Source of the DNA: Cunninghamia lanceolata
Taxonomy: Eukaryota; Streptophyta; Pinopsida; Cupressales; Cupressaceae
Assembly: GCA_027924645.1 (NCBI GenBank)
Contig: BSBN01000860.1
Span: forward strand, 620,001 to 684,000
DNA: 64,000 bases
Reading direction: 5' to 3'
The translations under genes and the position numbers were made by a program. Under the pieces are notes generated by a model. That model was not told where the DNA came from and ran no database searches. It saw nothing but the letters and a program-made list of their open reading frames with translations. Shown piece by piece: positions 35,138 through 47,101 of the stretch (position 1 is its first letter; the number at the start of each line of letters is the position of its first letter).

Positions 35138-35344
35138 GATTGCAAAGAAAAACTCTCGCTTTGCACAAATGCTTGGACAATTCTTTCAGATTTAAAGGCT
35201 CGGTTATACGCTTCTCTCTTTCTCACGTTAGCCAAGATGGTATCACAGTAGAAATTAGAAAATTCTTAGCTATGCTTATTGACAAATTTTCCACAAGTTT
35301 TCCAACGAATATTTGAGAAACACATTAATCTATTTACACTTGAC

Positions 35345-35880
35345 GGGTCAAGACGGTAAGTTGCGGGTCTAATTCCACTAGTGACTCTTTAGACAGCTGC
35401 CCCGTTCTGTTTACGCGAGACACTTTCAAGGCTTTGAAGTTGACAATGAGGAAAGATGCCACTAGAAGTGAGAAGGGGAACGGACGGATTCGTCTCTCTT
35501 CTAAAATAGTCAAGTCTTTTCTTAATTGAGCATGAGTGTTTTTACCATTTCTATTGAAACAACGGAGTCCGTAGCATCTATGCTCAAGTGTGTAATGATT
35601 GTTTAGCTTATATATTACGGTAAGTTGAACTATTGGCTCTTTAAACAGCTGCTCCGTTCTGTTTACGCGAGGCGCGTTCGAGGCTTTGATGTTACATGAC
35701 GTTGACAATGATGAAAGATTAGAGTAGCGGCCAGTAAGAAGTGAGAACGTGAATGTATGGTTTGGTCTTTCTCCTAAAATACTCAAGTCTTTCAATGGAT
35801 TCGTATAAACGCGAACGGGTGGCACAGTTGCTAAGAAGTTGCGGGGTCTATTTCAACTATTAGACTCTTTAAACAGCCGC
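35345..35880. repeat. Promoter-proximal repeats upstream of LRR copy B
   Basis: Two to three diverged copies of a segment contain GACTCTTTA.ACAGCTGC.CCGTTCTGTTTACGCGAG, ...GTTGACAATGA and CTAAAATA.TCAAGTCTTT (about 35385-35520 and 35640-35795, a third start at 35865). A single related stretch lies upstream of copy A (GTTGCAGGACC near 2172). A chance open frame of about 160 codons follows from the repetition and is not a gene. Confidence 0.65.
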
Positions 35881-36895
35881 TTTTAATGGATTTGTCTATC
35901 TATTTAAATATCATCTATTTCAATATTCAAAGTTAATTTTGGCCTTAGGATAAATATTTACCACTTTTTGTTATGAATTGTAAGGCAGCAAAGGTGTGTG
36001 GAAATGCTTCCTACGTTAATCTTGAGAGGGGTGTTAACACAATTTTCAAATCCACTATTACAATGATTTCAAGAAACACATATGAATTAGCAAAAACAAA
36101 ATAACAATAAATCATAACTCAATAATTTATGTGGGGAAAACCCTTTCAGGACTCCAAAACCGGCACATTGTATTATCAAATCTTGAAATATATTACAATG
36201 CACTTGCAATGCAAGTTCTTACACGAGTCTTCACCTCAACTCAATCTAGAGGAATTTCGGCAACATTTTGACAATATACAGGCTTGCAAACTAAACTCAC
36301 ACAAATGATTATCTAAAAGCACCAATATATAGAATACTACATTGCACATGAGAACCTTCTAGAGATAAAGCATTCCATTTTAGAAACATCTAATAAAATA
36401 GATAATGACACTTGCCATAAATCTCATAACTATCTTGAATGCCAACTTGTCTTTATCTCCATGCAAGATACTTCTCAAAATAGCTGCTTTACACCTATCA
36501 TAAAAATCTTCTTTTCTTGGCTTGATCTCTTTTTATTTCCATGCAAGGTTGAAACACTTTGTTTTGTTTTTATTTTTAAAGAATTTTTTTCCTAATATTC
36601 TCCCACTTGTTTTACACCTTGCAAGAGCCTATAGAAAATAGGTAACTAATTACTAAGGGTTGAAAGGCCCATTAATTCGGAACACCATCTAAACTTCTTT
36701 GTGCTCATAGACTTTGTTAATGCAACTACAACATTCATCAAAGTTTCTATCTTCTCCAGCTTTACCCTACCATCATTGACCATATCTCTCACGAAATGAT
36801 ATTGTACATGATCAATGTGCTTGGTCCTAGCATGAAATGTTGGGTTCTTTGCTAAGAAGATTGCACTCTAATTGTCACTACACCATGTTTGAACT

Positions 36896-39800
36896 CTATA
36901 TCCAAACACAATATTTTGAGCCAAATGACTTCCTTACATCTACGAGTAGCTTCCATATGTACTCCACCTCTATAGTGGACAAAGCAACCACAACCTGTCG
37001 CTTGCTCATCCAATTGATTGCACCACCAAATAATGTAAATACATAGGCATTGGTAGAACTTCTACTATCAATATATCTAGCCCAGTCTAAATCCACATAG
37101 CCTCTAACATCCAAGGAATGTTAGTCTCCTATTCTGGGAAAAGATAGAGTACTCTAAGGTACCTCACAAGTATTTGAAGACTCTCTTTACTGCATCCCAA
37201 TGTGATCTTCTTGGATTAGACATGTATCGGGAAAGAACTCCCATTGCTTGGACAATGTTTGGTCTTGTATAAACCATAGTATACATTAAGCTGTCATCTG
37301 CACTTTGGTATGGTACTTGATGTATGTCTTCCAACTTCAATGGGGATGTAGGACAATGAGAGATATAAAGATTCGTTTCCATTGTAATAGGATCATATAA
37401 TGGTTTAGAATCTTGCATATTAAATTTTCTTAGAATAGTATACACATAATTACTATGGCCTAACCAAACCTTTCTATTTTGTCTATCTCTTCTAATCTCC
37501 ATCCCTATAATGTGTCTTGCTCTACCAAGGTCCTTCATTTCAAGCCTTGTTGAGAGCTGATATTTTAATTCTGCAATCAAAACCCTTTCCTTTGCCAATA
37601 AACAACATATAATCAACATACAAAGAAATAACCAAGAAATGATCACCATTAGATTTTAAATACACACAGTGATCAGATTTAGATTGCATAAATCTCAAAC
37701 TCGATACATATGTATCTGTGTATGCAGAAATATGGAAATCAAATAATGAAAGTACCAATTCCATACTTGAACAATACATCATCTTGGGATCAAAGGACTC
37801 AACAATATGATGAAAATGATAAATAATCCTATGATATTTGATAATAATTATTTTGATACATTGGTTCCTTAAATATGCAGCATAACAACTAGATAATGAT
37901 AATGGATATTATATGAAAGAGCTAAGAGGATTTTGATAACATGGCGATACTTGAAATGTGGATGCCCAAATGGCTTGGTTGAGGATTGATTTATAGAAGG
38001 TGAGAGAAGGAATAGATGGCTAGGATTAGATTAGTGACGGATGGCTAGGATTAAAGGAGACATGGATCAAGGCTTAGAGTTGTAGTCATGTGACAAGTGT
38101 CACATGAGGGTTGCATAAGAGAAATTAAATCAAGGATAAAGATTAAGAATCTTCTAGAGGCTTCCTTGTGATAAGGATTTCTAGAAGCTTCTAATCATGT
38201 GAGGATAAAGACAAATGGGGAATCAATAATAAAATTATTTTATTTTTGGAGAGTGATGATGTGAAAAACATTAATTAAATAAATATTTAATTTATTTAGT
38301 TAATTTGGATAGAAGGGAATAAAAAGGTGAAATAATTTAAATAATAAAATTATTTAAATTATGTGGTGTGGGTTAATTTAAATAAATATTTAATTTATTT
38401 AAATTGGATGATGGAGGAAAGTGGGAATTAATTAAATACATATAATTTATTTAATTAATTGATTATGAGAGATTAAAATGAGATTAATTAAATAAATATA
38501 ATTTGTTTAACTAATTGGATGATGGAAGGGTTATGAAAGGGTCCCAGAACAAAATGTGTTATAAGGTCTCAAGAGGTGATGTCACAAGACATGGTCAATT
38601 TTAGGTGTCTACAATATCAAACTTCTAGTATCACATCCTAGGACTCTATTTCAAACTATACAGGGATTTTTTTTTAACTTGTAGACCAAATGATATTACC
38701 TTTCACCACAAAGTGCTCCATTTGTGTCATATAAATTTCTTCCTCCAGATCACCATGAAGAAATTTTGTTTTCACATCCATTTGCTCAATCTCGATAGAT
38801 CATAAGCTGCTGCAATATAAAGTAAAAAATGAATGATTGCCATTTTAGCTACAGGATCTAAAATATCTCACCATAATCAACTCCCTAAACTTAGGAGTAA
38901 CCCTTCACAACCAACTGTTCTTTGTACTTCTCAATGCTGCTATCTAAACCCATTTTCTCTTTGAACACCCATTTGCAACCAACTGGCTTCCATCCTTAGG
39001 TAATGGTATTAGGTTTCATGTAACATTCTTTATAAGATTTGTCATCTCTTCATCCATGGCTATTTTCCAAGGCTCTTCATTATTCATACCAAGAGCCTCT
39101 TCTACAGATAAATGTTCATCAATGTTAGCATTCACAACAAATACATATCTCCAATCATGCGGAGATTGCCCATACCATTCTGGTAGTTGTCTATGCCTAT
39201 TTGACCTTCAAACAAGCTCAAATTTAGGTTCTTCTTCTTCCTCTGATGATTTGGAACTTGTAGAGCTTTTCTCAACTTCTTATCTTCCTAAGGGCCTTGA
39301 TTCAATTTTCTTAGGCATAGGTTAAAATTGAATCACATCTTTGTTTTCTTTCTTTTGTTTTGGCTGCACTATGATAGAAAAGGCTTAGTTTCTCTAAAAA
39401 TAACATTTCTAGAATAGATCACCTTTTGTACAATAGGATCCCAAAGCTTGTATCCTTTCACACCATAACTATATCCAATGAAGATACATTTAATATCCTT
39501 GTTATCCAATTTTGTCTACTTCTCTTTTGGCACATGTGCATATGCCTTACAATGAAAAACTTTTAGATGTCTAAGTGAGGGCTTGTGGCCTGACCATGCC
39601 ACCATTGGTGTTTTATCAACAAGAGTTGATTTAGGAGATCTGTTTATTAGGCAGTAGACAATGGCTACAGCTTCAGCCTAAAATTTTTGTTCTAGTCTAG
39701 CACCACTTAGCATACTCCTAGCTTTCTCCACCAAGGTCTTGTTCATTCTCTCTACAATTCCATTTTGTTGTGGAGAATAGGGAGTTGTATTTTGTCTCTG

Positions 39801-41568
39801 GATACAACAATCTTTACATAATTTTTCAAACTTATTAGAGTAAAATTTACCACCATTATCTATCCTCAAACATTTAATCTTACTTTCAATTTGCAACTCA
39901 ACCATTTCTTTATATTCTTTGAAATGACTGAAAACATCATCTTTACTGGATTAAAAAAATTAACCCATGTCCTACTGAAATCATCAATAAAAGAAACATA
40001 ATAAAATGATTTATGAATAGAAGGAATATCAACTAGACCAAATACATCCAAATGAATTAGATTCAAAATACATGAAGACTTACGAGAACTTGAGTAAAAC
40101 TGAATGCAGTTTTTATTTCCATGCAGTTCTCACAAAAGTCAAATTCAAGATTATAGTCATCCAACCCATTGAAAAGTTTTTTATTTTTCAATGTTTGTAG
40201 ATTCTTCTCTCCTATGTGGCCAAGTATTTGGTGCCATAACATGGTCTTCTTTGTAAAAAACTTTGATTCAGTAGATAGAGTACCCTTGGGTACTCTTGAA
40301 ATCAATGACCATTTGTTGAAGATGAAACCATCTATTTTTTTAGAAAAGTAGTCTTAGAATTAATCTTAACTAAAGTGTTATTGTACTCAACTGTGCATGC
40401 ATCGAGTTGGTACAATGTACCCAATCTACTTCCTCTTGCTATCACCATAGTACATCTCACCATTTTCACACCTACTTCAGAAAATTGTACATGCACACCT
40501 GCATCTATTAGCTTGCTAACTGATAATAAATTTCTTGATAGTCCTCATATATACAAGACACCATCAAATAGTCTAAATTGTCACATGAATACTTCCATGC
40601 CCAACAATTTCAAGTAAAGAATTATCACCCAAATACACCTTACCACCATCATATTTTCATACTTACTGATCTAGATTCTGTTAGGAGTCATGTGGAAAGA
40701 TGCACATGAGTCAATCAACCATGCAGTACCACCTACATGAGTGGCCAAGGCTCTAATAATCTTCCTTTTTAGACTTAGAATTAGAATCTTGTTTATTCTT
40801 CTTCTTCTTCTTCTTTAGAGTCCTTTTAGGAGTAGCTAGATTTTCCATAGCTCTAGCATATCACCTCGGGCTTACCAGGGTATTTTGATCTCCCCTTATT
40901 CTTGGACTTAGAATGGCCATGATGCTTATCATTCTTGCCTCATTCTTTTGGTGTTCCTCAAGCACTCAAAGCCTCTTTGGCATTTAGAGAGACCTTCCTT
41001 CTCATTTCCTCAAAGAGTATAGAACCAACAACATCCTCCATCTTCAAGGTGACTAAAGCGCTCCCAATGACCATGACTAGGCTATCCAATGAATCTGGTA
41101 ACAAACATAGTAAGTTTTGATGTACCTTTCTTCTTCTTCCATCTTAACCCCAACTGAGGTCAATTGAGTCACCAACGTATTGAAAGTTTCTAGATAGATT
41201 CTTACCCATTCATCCACCTTCTTCCATTATCACTCAGAATATAACTTCTCCCTCAAGAAAAACTTATTTACTAGAGATTTGGCTTGATGTATCTAAGCTA
41301 GCTTCTTCCATAGCTTCTTCAAAGAGGGTTCTTCATGAACATTTATCAAAATCAAGTCTGCAAGGTGTAATCTTATGAAACCTTTATCTTTTCTATCCAT
41401 TACATCATATTTTTTAACCAAAGTTGGATATGTAGGCCTTTGGACATTATCATCCACTACATCCCATAGATCCCAATCAATCAAAATATCTTCCATCTTG
41501 AGCTTCTACATTTCAAAATTTGTGCCAAAATAATTATCTACCTCAATTTTCCAAGATGTTCTCACCAT
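36896..41568 (-). pseudogene. Copia gag-pol remnant
   Basis: Gag starts at 41568 (MVRTSWKIEVDNYFG, then a stop for the family Trp, then KLKMEDILIDWDLWDVVDD). The gag-pre-integrase part is at 40305-40080 (MLWHQILGHIGEKNL). Integrase follows at 40066-39678 (HLDVFG, SFIDDFSRTWVNFF, LRIDNGGKFYSNKFE, TPYSPQQNGIVERMNKTL), with the catalytic D, D and E positions recognisable. RT N-terminus lies at 39330-38640 (MDVKTKFLHGDLEEEIYMTQ). RT is cut by a solo LTR at 37717-38613 and resumes at 37716 (TYVSSLRFMQSKSDHCVY). The catalytic YVDD reads YVDY (37606-37620), losing an essential Asp. RNase H ends it (GYVDLDWARYIDSRSSTNAY; LSTIEVEYI). Inactive. Confidence 0.88.
37717..38613 (-). mobile_element. Solo LTR nested in the Copia RT
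   Basis: Read on the minus strand it starts TGTAGACACC at 38613 and ends CTGCATACACA at 37717. The flanks are GATAT and GATAC (minus strand), a 5-bp duplication with one change. The Copia coding sequence joins across it (KFD | TYVSSLRF). It has the same AT-rich TTAATTAAATAAAT core and a TATA-like CTTCTATAAATC (near 37993) as the solo LTR at 6227. Confidence 0.9.
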
Positions 41569-42370
41569 CTATACTATCTTGCAATACAAAATACAAAATA
41601 CTTTGCATAAGCTCCCACTCAAACCTTGATTAGCTTAAAAAACCCTATACCGAACAAATAGAACAAAAATTGGCCAGACTCTAATAACACTTGTAAGGAA
41701 GAAAAGGTGTGCAAAAATTCTTCCTACGCTAACCTTGAGAGGACTGTTATGCAAATTTCAAATCAACTATTACAATTTGATTTCAAGAAACACACATGAA
41801 ATAACATAAACATGATAATAGTGAATTATAACTCAATGATTTATGTAAGGAAAACCCTTTAGGGAAAATAACCCCACACTCCAAAACCTACACAATTTAT
41901 TAACAAATCTTCAAATAGATTACAACACATTTGCAATGCAAGTTCTTATAGGAGTCTTCACCTCAACTCAATCTAGAGGAATTTTAGTATCATTTCGGTA
42001 CCATATAGACTTGCAAACTAAACTCACACAAATGACTATATAAAAGCACCAATTTATAGAATATTACATTGCATATGAGAACCTTCTAGAGATAAAGTAT
42101 TCCATTTTAGAAGCATCTAATAAAACAGATAATGATACCCATCATAAATCTCATAATTATCTTGAATTCCAACTTGTCTCTATCTCCATGCAAGATACTT
42201 GTCAAAATAACCTCTTTACACCTATCATAGAATCTTCTTTTCTTGGCTCAATCTATATTTATTTCCATGCAAGGTTGAGACACTTTTTTTTAAAGAACTT
42301 TTTCTTTCTAACATGAATGAGGTATAAAATTGTTATTGACTATTTAGCTATTGAAGTGGATGATATTTAA

Positions 42371-43037
42371 GTAGAGTGATCCATTATTAGGGAAAGAACA
42401 AAATACCTAGTGTTTATGTTCAAGGTTTGTCTATTAGATAGTATCAATTCTGAATTATATATATAATTAAAAAGTTTTGAATTACATATTTTTATAGAGG
42501 AGAAAAATGTATATTTAGTTTTTTGAATCCTTTATTTTTTCTTTATTTTAGTTTCATCTTTAATATATTTTTTTAGTTTTTAATTGTTCTTGTTTTGCAT
42601 GTAAGTTGGTTATGATCTAATTTTTTCTAGACTATTGTTATATTTTTATCTTAAGAATTGGACTTCCAGTCAATCCTTTCAGGATTTTTCTTGTTTAGAC
42701 ATAATTTCAAGTGTGATTGTAACCCCTAAATCTAATTGTGTACATGATTGCATCCTCTTTTCTAAAATTTAAATTTCAAAATTTTTAGAGGTGACAATTA
42801 TAGAATCCAATTGTTGCTTGGGATCCTATGAACCAAAACTTTCAAATTGCACATGCATCTAGGATTGTGTATTTAAAGACAATTCGTAAGTCATTATTGT
42901 TCAATGCTAAATAGACATGAGAGAGGCTTTTGAAAGACAAAGAAATCATTAGAACTACCTTGCATCAACTTTGCATGAATAATTACTTCAACAACACATC
43001 ATTCTAGACATCTTGCATCTTTAACTTATGTCCTTTT
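42371..43037. other. No gene recognised
   Basis: AT-rich sequence between the MITE remnant and the next LTR; no motifs found. Confidence 0.5.
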
Positions 43038-43982
43038 TGTAGGCACCTAAAGTTAATTGATCAATTAAAAGAGTTAACTTATAAATCAACCTAGTTAACT
43101 AATCAATCAAATCAAGTTGACTAAAAGAAATAATTAGTTAAATAATTAATTATTTTTATAACTTAAATCATGCACAAGTTAACTGCATGCATAGATGCAT
43201 GCACATGACTTCAAGAAAGGACTTGTTAACTCCCTTGATCCATGTGAGAACAAAGACACTTTTCATCTCCTCATCCATCCACATCCTCTCAAGCAACCAC
43301 AACCATTGAGCCTCCAAATCGGTCTCCACCATTGATCATACCTCTCATAAATCTATAAATACAATCTCTCACAAGCCAATATTATCCACAATATGAATGC
43401 AAAATTATGCTGCTAAATTGAGCATCTAAAATTACAATCATCTCGTTGGAGCACAACCATATTTTTGGTGCAACAAAGAGCTTGTGCACATCATGATCCT
43501 AGTTATTATTATTATTATTACCCTTAAAGTTTGAATATTGATTTTTAATTAATTGCTAAGAAAGTATTCATATGATGATTATTTAGATTGTATTTCTCTT
43601 AATTATTTTAATTAAAAATAATAATAAGAAAAGAGAGATAAGAAATAAATACAAATAAACACCTCTTGGTAGTGGAGGAAAAATGGAATGGTGCTCTGGC
43701 TAATTAGAACATGCAAAATAATGGAAGGAAATTCTTTGTAATCACGATTGAAGGGTTTTTAAAAAGAAATATGAAGGGAAAATTTAGCAAGGGATCTTTG
43801 GGGATGAATAAAAAATTGTTCTCTGTGAACGTTGGAAGATTTGTTGATTTGAAAGAAATAGAAAATTAGTCAAGCTTGAATCACAAGTAAGCCTTTGTCA
43901 TTATTTTTATTATAAATCATTCTTGTCTATGGAATAATAAACGTTGTGTAGATGCACATTCATGTGTTTGATTTATTTTGCA
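43038..43982 (+). mobile_element. Probable third solo LTR of the TGTAGACACC family
   Basis: It starts TGTAGGCACCTAAAGTT, has the AT-rich GTTAAATAATTAATTATTT block and a TATA box (TCTATAAATACAATC near 43351), as in the other two. The 3' end is uncertain: ending at TTTTGCA gives flanks CTTTT and ATTTT, a one-mismatch duplication. Confidence 0.55.
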
Positions 43983-44135
43983 ATTTTCTTATTAGCTATT
44001 GTATTTTATTGGTTTATCATCTCTTTACCTCATTAGGAATCCATGGATATATTCTTCTTTCCACATAATATTAAATGGGACTCCAATGATATTTGGAGGA
44101 GCCCTTCTATAATAATTCTTTCTTGGGTATTGCAT

Positions 44136-44313
44136 GTTGTTGTATAGTGTTTAATAAGGAAATTTTAATGATGATGCTATGTAGAGTTCAATAAGGAAAT
44201 TTTAATGATGATGTTGTGTAGAGTTTAATTGGGAAATTTTAATGTTGTTGTTGTGTAGAGTTTGAATTGAGGATTTAATAATGTTATTGAGTAGAGTTAA
44301 TTGGGATAATTAA
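44136..44313. repeat. Tandem repeat, about 45-bp period
   Basis: Four diverged units of GTTGTGTAGAGTTTAAT.. followed by GGAAATTTTAATGATGAT. Confidence 0.85.
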
Positions 44314-45060
44314 AGATACACTTCTCAGGACTGATAATGGAATTCTACATTTGCATTGGGTGCATTAGGTTTTATTTATCAATGATGTTGTGTTTTGAAT
44401 AATTGTTGTGTTAACTGGAACCTTATCTTGATTGTATAAATAGTAATATATATGAAGAAATATTTGCCTTTGTAATTTTGTAGGAATTCTTACAGTTAGG
44501 CAGTCAATGACTGTCGTATAAACTCTGCTTTGTTTTCATGTTGCATAAGTGGATGCACCTATAATACGGAGACACACACAATACACATAGCTGTGTGATT
44601 GTGCATGCCTTTGTATTACAGTGGACAAGTTATTCATGGCCGATTTAGTAAATGATTATTATATATGTATTACTTTTAATAAAATCTAAATGATAATGCA
44701 TTCCTTGGAGTCACGACCATATAGGCAATCAATTATTTGCATATCTCTATGCTTCGGCTTCCCAGCCAATTAGATAATGTTAATAAATATAGAAATTGTC
44801 GTATGGGTATATGCACAAAGATGAGGGACCAAAATGTCCCCAAATGATTTTTTGGGCAACTTTTTGGTCCCATACACATCAAAATGTGAGCACATTATAA
44901 TGCACTCGCATTATGTTTTTCTTTAAAAGTGTAAAAAATAGGCATTTCTCCCATTGCCCGTGGCTAAAAGAATTAGTTTGCAAAAAAAATAAACAATATA
45001 GTGCGCACGTCCAAGGAAGGTGAAACCAAGCAAGTGCAAAAGAGAAATTGACATTTTCAT

Positions 45061-45198
45061 GATGCCACCTCGTCGAACCCGCTCCAGAAAATGTCATGAA
45101 GCAAATGTCGAGGGTCTAGCAGCCGAAGTAGGTAGGATTGGATTAATTTTTTTGAGTTTGAAAAGAATATTTGACTTTTGGGCATGTACAAGAAGTTG
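45061..45198 (+). pseudogene. Short ORF start resembling Gypsy gag N-terminus
   Basis: ATG at 45061 opens MPPRRTRSRKCHEANVEGLA and runs into the element starting at 45180, after which the frame ends. MPPRRxRS is a common start of plant Gypsy gag proteins (compare MPPRSR at 47102), but only about 40 codons precede the break. Confidence 0.35.
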
Positions 45199-46140
45199 AG
45201 TCCACTTTTTGGCCAAAATGTGGAAGTCTTTTCCCTAATTTTTAGAATTTGTCACATTTGATCTAAAAATTTGAAGCACTTAAAGATTGAATCTTTAAAA
45301 AAGTCAGTAATATGAAATGTAGTACTTGGAGTCTAGTTTCCAAATATATAATTTATTTGAATACCCAGATGATATAAATTGATTTTCAATAGGCATTTCT
45401 AAAAACCACTGTTTAAAAGTCACTTTTTTTTTCTATACCATGCATGTGTATGTCATCCATATTTTGACCTAAATAATCATATTTTTCTAAATCCTTTTGG
45501 GAAAAGATTTGTAACTCACTTAATCATGCTTTCCATATTTTTTTGTAATTTTTTATTGAATATATTTTTTTTGTCAATTTTTTATTGGCCATATTTGGGG
45601 TTTTGAAAAATCATCATGTACGTCACGCATAAGATGACCTAAACTTATCATTTTTTTATTTTTTTAAAAATTGGAAAGAATTGTCTGAAGTAGGCTTTTG
45701 TACAATTTGTTTTTCAAAAAATTATTTTAATAAAAAGTTATTAAAATACTAAAAAGCCCTGATAATTCATGTTTATGGACCTGTTTCATAAAAAAAAATT
45801 GAAAAATAGAACAAATAATCCAATTGTAAAAAAATTACATATTTGGAATTTACAGTGTCCCATCTATAATGGGTTTTAATTTCATAAAAAAAATATGCAA
45901 AAAAGGTCTTCAGACATGCCCAAAGTCACTATTTTCTTGTGACATTGACATGACCTTCAACTTGCAGTTTCAGGTCCCCAACCCTTTTCCTAAGCCGGTT
46001 AACAAAGCAAATGCCAGTCCTGAAAGTCAAATTTTTACAAAATGGGATCCCATTTGCTACGGGATCTCGTTTAATAAACAGGATCCTATTTTATAAAGCA
46101 GGATCCTATTTATTAAATGGGATCCCATTTTGGTTTTGAC
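45180..46140 (+). mobile_element. Palindrome-bearing element, second locus
   Basis: It starts GGGCATGTACAAGAAGTTG and is homologous to the minus strand of 18002-16792 for most of its length: GAATTTGTCACATTTGA.CTAAAAATTTGAAGCACTTA, GTAGTACT.GGAGTCTAGTTTCC and TCATGTACGTCACGCATAAGATGACC-type blocks. It ends in a degraded array of GGGATCCC palindromes (46044-46130). The second inverted repeat is not visible, so the right end is truncated or diverged. Confidence 0.75.
46044..46130. repeat. GGGATCCC-type palindrome array, degraded
   Basis: Five units: AAATGGGATCCCATTT (46044), CGGGATCTCG, CAGGATCCTATTTTA, CAGGATCCTATTTAT and AAATGGGATCCCATTTT (near 46118). Outer arms are A/T where the 16.9-kb array has C/G, and both arms changed together. 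Confidence 0.9.
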
Positions 46141-46401
46141 CATTTTTTTAAATTTTAATGTCACTGTCAACCCTACAATTTGTTCTATACGGCTAACAAT
46201 GACGTTTTCACCATTTTCTATCAACTTTGATCTTGTAGGGGCTCTTCAACTTGGGATTTTATTCAATTTTGAAAGGAGGCATCATTGAGATAGTGTTTGA
46301 GTGGAATTTTGTTCAATTGCTACTTGTTTGAAGGAGGAACAAAGAAGGAAGACTTTCAAGTTTTTGACATTCATTTGTACATACTTTAGAATTTATTAAT
46401 C

Positions 46402-46887
46402 ATGGGATCACAATGTCGTAATAAGAGGAAAGATAGGAAGGTATTGACCCCTGAAGAAATTGAAGTAAAGAGAGAGGAGGCAAAAAGAAAAAAAGATATA
46501 AGAATGAGGATTCAATCAATCAATAATGCTGAAGCGTCCAATTCTACAACTATTGAAGATAAAAATATTGAGGAGACCATGGATGTAGATGATGCAAATT
46601 TGCAAGAGGTGAATGTGGAAACTAATATGATTAGACAAACTACTCCTTGTATGTCTTCAAATCCCCCTTTCAATGCTACAGAGAATGTTTTAATAGACAC
46701 AAATCTAGGTACATCTTCAAATCCACCTTTGAATGAAATGGAAATGGTGTTTATAGGAGATTTAAAAGAAGTTGGATATAATAATATTGAGATTGGTAAT
46801 ATTCATAGAGATCTAGATTTGAGTCAAATTGTTGTTGAAAATAAAAATGAAAATCATTTTGTCACCAAGTGCGCATGTTGTGCATGA
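46402..46887 (+). CDS. Small basic-start ORF, unknown protein (161 aa)
   Basis: The ORF opens MGSQCRNKRKDRKVLTPEEIEVKREEAKRKKD, a highly basic helix-forming start, followed by an Asn/Glu/Thr-rich tail that includes an internal repeat (SSNPPFNATENV / SSNPPLNEMEMV) and ends KCACCA. Basic starts of this kind are seen in Helitron helicase-like proteins and in some element-encoded DNA-binding proteins, but no domain is diagnostic. The frame is clean for 161 codons, unusual here. It may be the first exon of a larger protein cut off by the Gypsy element that follows. Confidence 0.45.
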   Translation: MGSQCRNKRKDRKVLTPEEIEVKREEAKRKKDIRMRIQSINNAEASNSTTIEDKNIEETMDVDDANLQEVNVETNMIRQTTPCMSSNPPFNATENVLIDTNLGTSSNPPLNEMEMVFIGDLKEVGYNNIEIGNIHRDLDLSQIVVENKNENHFVTKCACCA

Positions 46888-46904
46888 GGGGGTTTTTAGA
46901 GTCA

Positions 46905-47006
46905 GGTGGGAAATTTTTTTGGTAATTTGTGTCATGACCACATGACAAATGTGGAAATGACACGTGAGTATCATGTCGTGACCACATGGGAAATGTGGGC
47001 ATGACA
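46905..47006. repeat. Imperfect tandem palindromes next to the Gypsy primer site
   Basis: GTCATGACCACATGACAAATGTGG...ATGACA and GTCGTGACCACATGGGAAATGTGG..ATGACA form two units about 55 bp apart, each with the inverted arms CCACAT/ATGTGG. They end at TGACA (47006), immediately before the primer-binding site, so they probably belong to the 3' end of a truncated 5' LTR. Confidence 0.75.
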
Positions 47007-47101
47007 TTTGGTATTAGAGCCCAAGTTTAAACACTAGGCATTGAGGGCACATTATTTATTCTGTAAATTTGTTTTAGTTGTAAGCACCTTGTTCGTGTAG
47101 G

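Larger units (their letters stand above)
33370..35978. repeat. Segmental duplication, copy B
   Basis: Direct-orientation partner of the block at 70-2500. It includes LRR copy B, its flanks and the first part of one MITE-like unit (35903-35978), which continues at 42319-42370 beyond the Copia insertion. Confidence 0.85.
35979..42313 (-). mobile_element. Copia retrotransposon, structurally complete, inserted in a MITE
   Basis: LTRs lie at 35979-36597 (619 bp) and 41692-42313 (622 bp), both starting TGTAAGG on the plus strand and ending CTAA(C/T)A, with TGAAT duplications at 35974-35978 and 42314-42318. On the minus strand a degraded initiator-Met primer site (TGTTATTAGAGTC; canonical TGGTATCAGAGC) follows the 5' LTR, and the polypurine tract AAGTGGGAGAA precedes the 3' LTR. 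LTR divergence is clearly higher than in the TRIM, so this is an older insertion. The insertion splits the MITE-like unit of LRR copy B. Confidence 0.93.

Noticed and set aside
35334..35825. Open frame of 163 codons upstream of LRR copy B
   Set aside because: It translates duplicated promoter-side sequence twice. No counterpart in copy A and no domain.
37540..37782. N-terminal 22 codons of the Copia RT frame at this place
   Set aside because: They are solo-LTR sequence read through the insertion junction at 37717.
44805..45110. Separate full copy of the GGGTAAAAGCACAAA-type element
   Set aside because: Only the first 20 bases are similar; the body (GGGACCAAAATGTCCCC...) does not align with the others. 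Mentioned only as a looser terminus.
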